Shown here: in pieces, positions 13,898 to 15,159 of the stretch | Layout of the letters: each line of letters starts with the position of its first letter | Position numbering within the stretch: position 1 is the stretch's first letter | Assembly: GCA_964526915.1 (NCBI GenBank) | Contig: CAZGMS010000203.1 | Span: forward strand, 1-15,159 | Origin: JAHJDR01 sp964526915 | GTDB lineage: Bacteria > UBA10199 > JADGCS01 | Length of the DNA stretch: 15,159 bases | Reading direction: 5' to 3' | Program-made: the position numbers and the translations under genes | Notes under the pieces: generated by a model | What the model was told of the DNA's origin: nothing | The model's input: only the letters and a program-made list of their open reading frames with translations | Database searches by the model: none

Positions 13898-14935
13898 ATG
13901 ATACATAAGAGAGTCGGAATTTTGACAGGTGGGGGTGATTGCCCGGGTCTCAACGCGGTGATTCGTTCGGTTGTGAGGAAGGGCATCGATGATTACAAAT
14001 ACGAATTTTTGGGTATTTTGCAAGGCTGGAAAGGCATGATTGAGGGCAAGACCCGTTCACTGGGCCTCAACGACATTTCCGGGATCCTGCACTCTGGTGG
14101 GACTATTCTGGGAACATCCCGCACAAACCCTTCCAAATCTGCCGAGGATATGGAGACTGTCATCACCAATTACCGACGGATGGGACTCAACGCCCTCATC
14201 GCCATCGGTGGTGACGACACCTTGGGCGTGGCGGCCAAGATGAGTCAAAACGGTTTGAACGTGGTCGGCGTCCCCAAGACCATCGACAACGATTTATCGG
14301 GAACAGATCAAACCTTTGGTTTTGACACGGCGGTCTCAGTCGCTACCGAGGCCATCGATCGTCTGCATTCCACGGCCGAATCGCACCAGCGCGTGATGGT
14401 GGTCGAGGTGATGGGGCGTCACGCTGGTTGGATTGCCGCACACGCAGGCATCGCCTCCGGGGCCGATATTGTTTTGGTGCCGGAATTTAAATTTTCCCTG
14501 GACGATATCGTCAAGGTGCTGGACAAACGCAAAAAACGCGGCCGCGTGGCCACCATCATCGTGGTGGCTGAGGGATTCAGTCTTCCCGATTCCGATCTGA
14601 TCACTCAGGACGAGACTGTGGACGCCTTTGGTCATAAAAAACTGGGGGGCATCGGCAACCTACTTGGCGAAATGATCGAAAACAAAACCGGTTTAGAGAC
14701 CCGCGTCTCCGTACTGGGTCACATTCAGAGAGGTGGCACGCCCACAGCCTTCGACCGGATTCTCGCCACACGCTTTGGCATCAAAGCCATTGAACTCGTG
14801 CATGCCGATATTTACGGCAACATGGTTGCCTTGATCGGATCGAAAATTGAGGCTGTTGATCTGCAACAGGCCGCACAAAAAAACCGTCTTCTCAATGAAG
14901 AAATCTACAACATCGCCAAGGTGTTTTTTGGCTGA
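13898..14935 (+). CDS. pfp: 6-phosphofructokinase, probably pyrophosphate-dependent
   Basis: A 345-aa phosphofructokinase, which phosphorylates fructose 6-phosphate to fructose 1,6-bisphosphate in glycolysis. Motifs in order: ILTGGGDCPGLNAVIR (8-23), GGTILGTSR (67-75), AIGGDDTLG (102-110), GVPKTIDND (124-132, catalytic Asp130), EVMGRHAGWIA (170-180) and LGHIQRGGTPTAFDR (273-287). Where ATP-dependent enzymes have glycines (E. coli Gly104 and Gly124), this one has Asp107 and Lys127. That pair is characteristic of pyrophosphate-using enzymes, so PPi rather than ATP is the likely donor; the group of mixed-substrate enzymes (TIGR02483) is an alternative name. I start at 13898 because GGGAGGG precedes it closely; the open frame extends upstream to 13823 without a ribosome site. 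Confidence 0.93.
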   Translation: MIHKRVGILTGGGDCPGLNAVIRSVVRKGIDDYKYEFLGILQGWKGMIEGKTRSLGLNDISGILHSGGTILGTSRTNPSKSAEDMETVITNYRRMGLNALIAIGGDDTLGVAAKMSQNGLNVVGVPKTIDNDLSGTDQTFGFDTAVSVATEAIDRLHSTAESHQRVMVVEVMGRHAGWIAAHAGIASGADIVLVPEFKFSLDDIVKVLDKRKKRGRVATIIVVAEGFSLPDSDLITQDETVDAFGHKKLGGIGNLLGEMIENKTGLETRVSVLGHIQRGGTPTAFDRILATRFGIKAIELVHADIYGNMVALIGSKIEAVDLQQAAQKNRLLNEEIYNIAKVFFG

Positions 14936-14957
14936 TGATAACTGTCTGTCTGGCAAC

Positions 14958-14991
14958 AAAAAAACCGACTGTGCAAGGGTCGGTTTTTTTT
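14958..14991 (+). terminator. terminator between the convergent genes
   Basis: AAAAAAACCGAC, loop TGTGCAAGG, GTCGGTTTTTTTT: a five-bp GC-containing stem extended by A/T pairs, with a T-run after it and an A-run before it. It lies 23 bases after the phosphofructokinase stop and between two convergent genes, so it probably serves both. Confidence 0.92.
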
Positions 14992-15015
14992 GGGGGCAAC
15001 TCTGAATCGCAGGGT

Positions 15016-15159
15016 TTAATTCTGCGCCAGCTGACTCAGATCATTTCCACGTTTCCGGACCATCAACCGCGGCAAATCAAAAGACAGATCAGAATTTTTG
15101 GTGATCTTCAGTTGTTTGCTGATGAATTCAATGTCCACGTCTTCCAGATCATAACCCCG
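15016..15159 (-). CDS. C-terminal end of an unidentified protein (partial)
   Basis: The minus strand is open from the right edge to a TAA at 15016-15018, giving the last 47 residues of a protein whose start lies outside the window. Visible parts are RGYDLEDVDIEFISKQLKI and LPRLMVRKRGNDLSQLAQN. The amino-acid mix looks like real protein, and the stop lies 25 bases before a terminator that would also work on this strand. I do not recognise the family. Confidence 0.6.
   Translation of the reverse strand, partial: RGYDLEDVDIEFISKQLKITKNSDLSFDLPRLMVRKRGNDLSQLAQN

Overview
The window is a bacterial chromosomal segment dominated by a complete type III-B (Cmr) CRISPR-Cas locus on the minus strand, flanked on the right by unrelated housekeeping or secreted-protein genes. 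I cannot assign a phylum. The genes use clear Shine-Dalgarno sites (GGAGG-like), rho-independent terminators and a classical signal peptide, so this is a bacterium; nothing else fixes the lineage.

Layout from right to left, in the direction of cas transcription: a frameshifted Cas10-type HD-domain remnant (12847-13174) carrying a perfect 11-bp-arm palindrome (12906-12928); the effector genes cmr1, cas10/cmr2, cmr3, cmr4, cmr5, cmr6 (12850 to 5744); an AlbA_2/Schlafen-like plus GHKL-ATPase-like regulator-type gene (5730-4225); a CARF-HEPN effector (4212-3052); cas6 (3059-2232); cas1 (2231-1047); two tandem cas2 genes (1050-751 and 754-455); a leader of about 150 bp (304-454); and a CRISPR array (1-303) that runs out of the left edge. 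Gaps between genes never exceed 13 bases and several genes overlap (ATGA-type or longer), so the 12.4 kb reads as one operon ending in the leader and array. The repeat read on the minus strand ends in ATTGAGAC, the usual 3' end of type I/III repeats, so the array is transcribed away from cas2.

How it should work: Cas6 cuts the precursor at the repeat to leave an 8-nt tag. Cmr1-6 with Cas10 assemble on the crRNA. Cmr4 subunits (Asp30) cut target RNA, the Cas10 HD site may cut DNA, and the Cas10 GGDD palm domain makes cyclic oligoadenylate. That second messenger should be read by the CARF domain of the 386-aa protein and switch on its HEPN RNase site. Cas1 with one or both Cas2 proteins inserts new spacers at the leader end. 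No ring nuclease gene, Cas4 or reverse transcriptase is visible.

The right flank (13285-15159) is on the plus strand: a small secreted protein of unknown function with a strong terminator, then a 6-phosphofructokinase with the residues of pyrophosphate-dependent enzymes, a terminator, and the C-terminal end of a convergent minus-strand gene. The most unusual points are the tandem cas2 pair, the acidic insertion in Cas1, the frameshifted HD gene joined to cmr1 by ATGA, the palindrome upstream of cmr1, and the regulator-like gene embedded between effector and ancillary genes.
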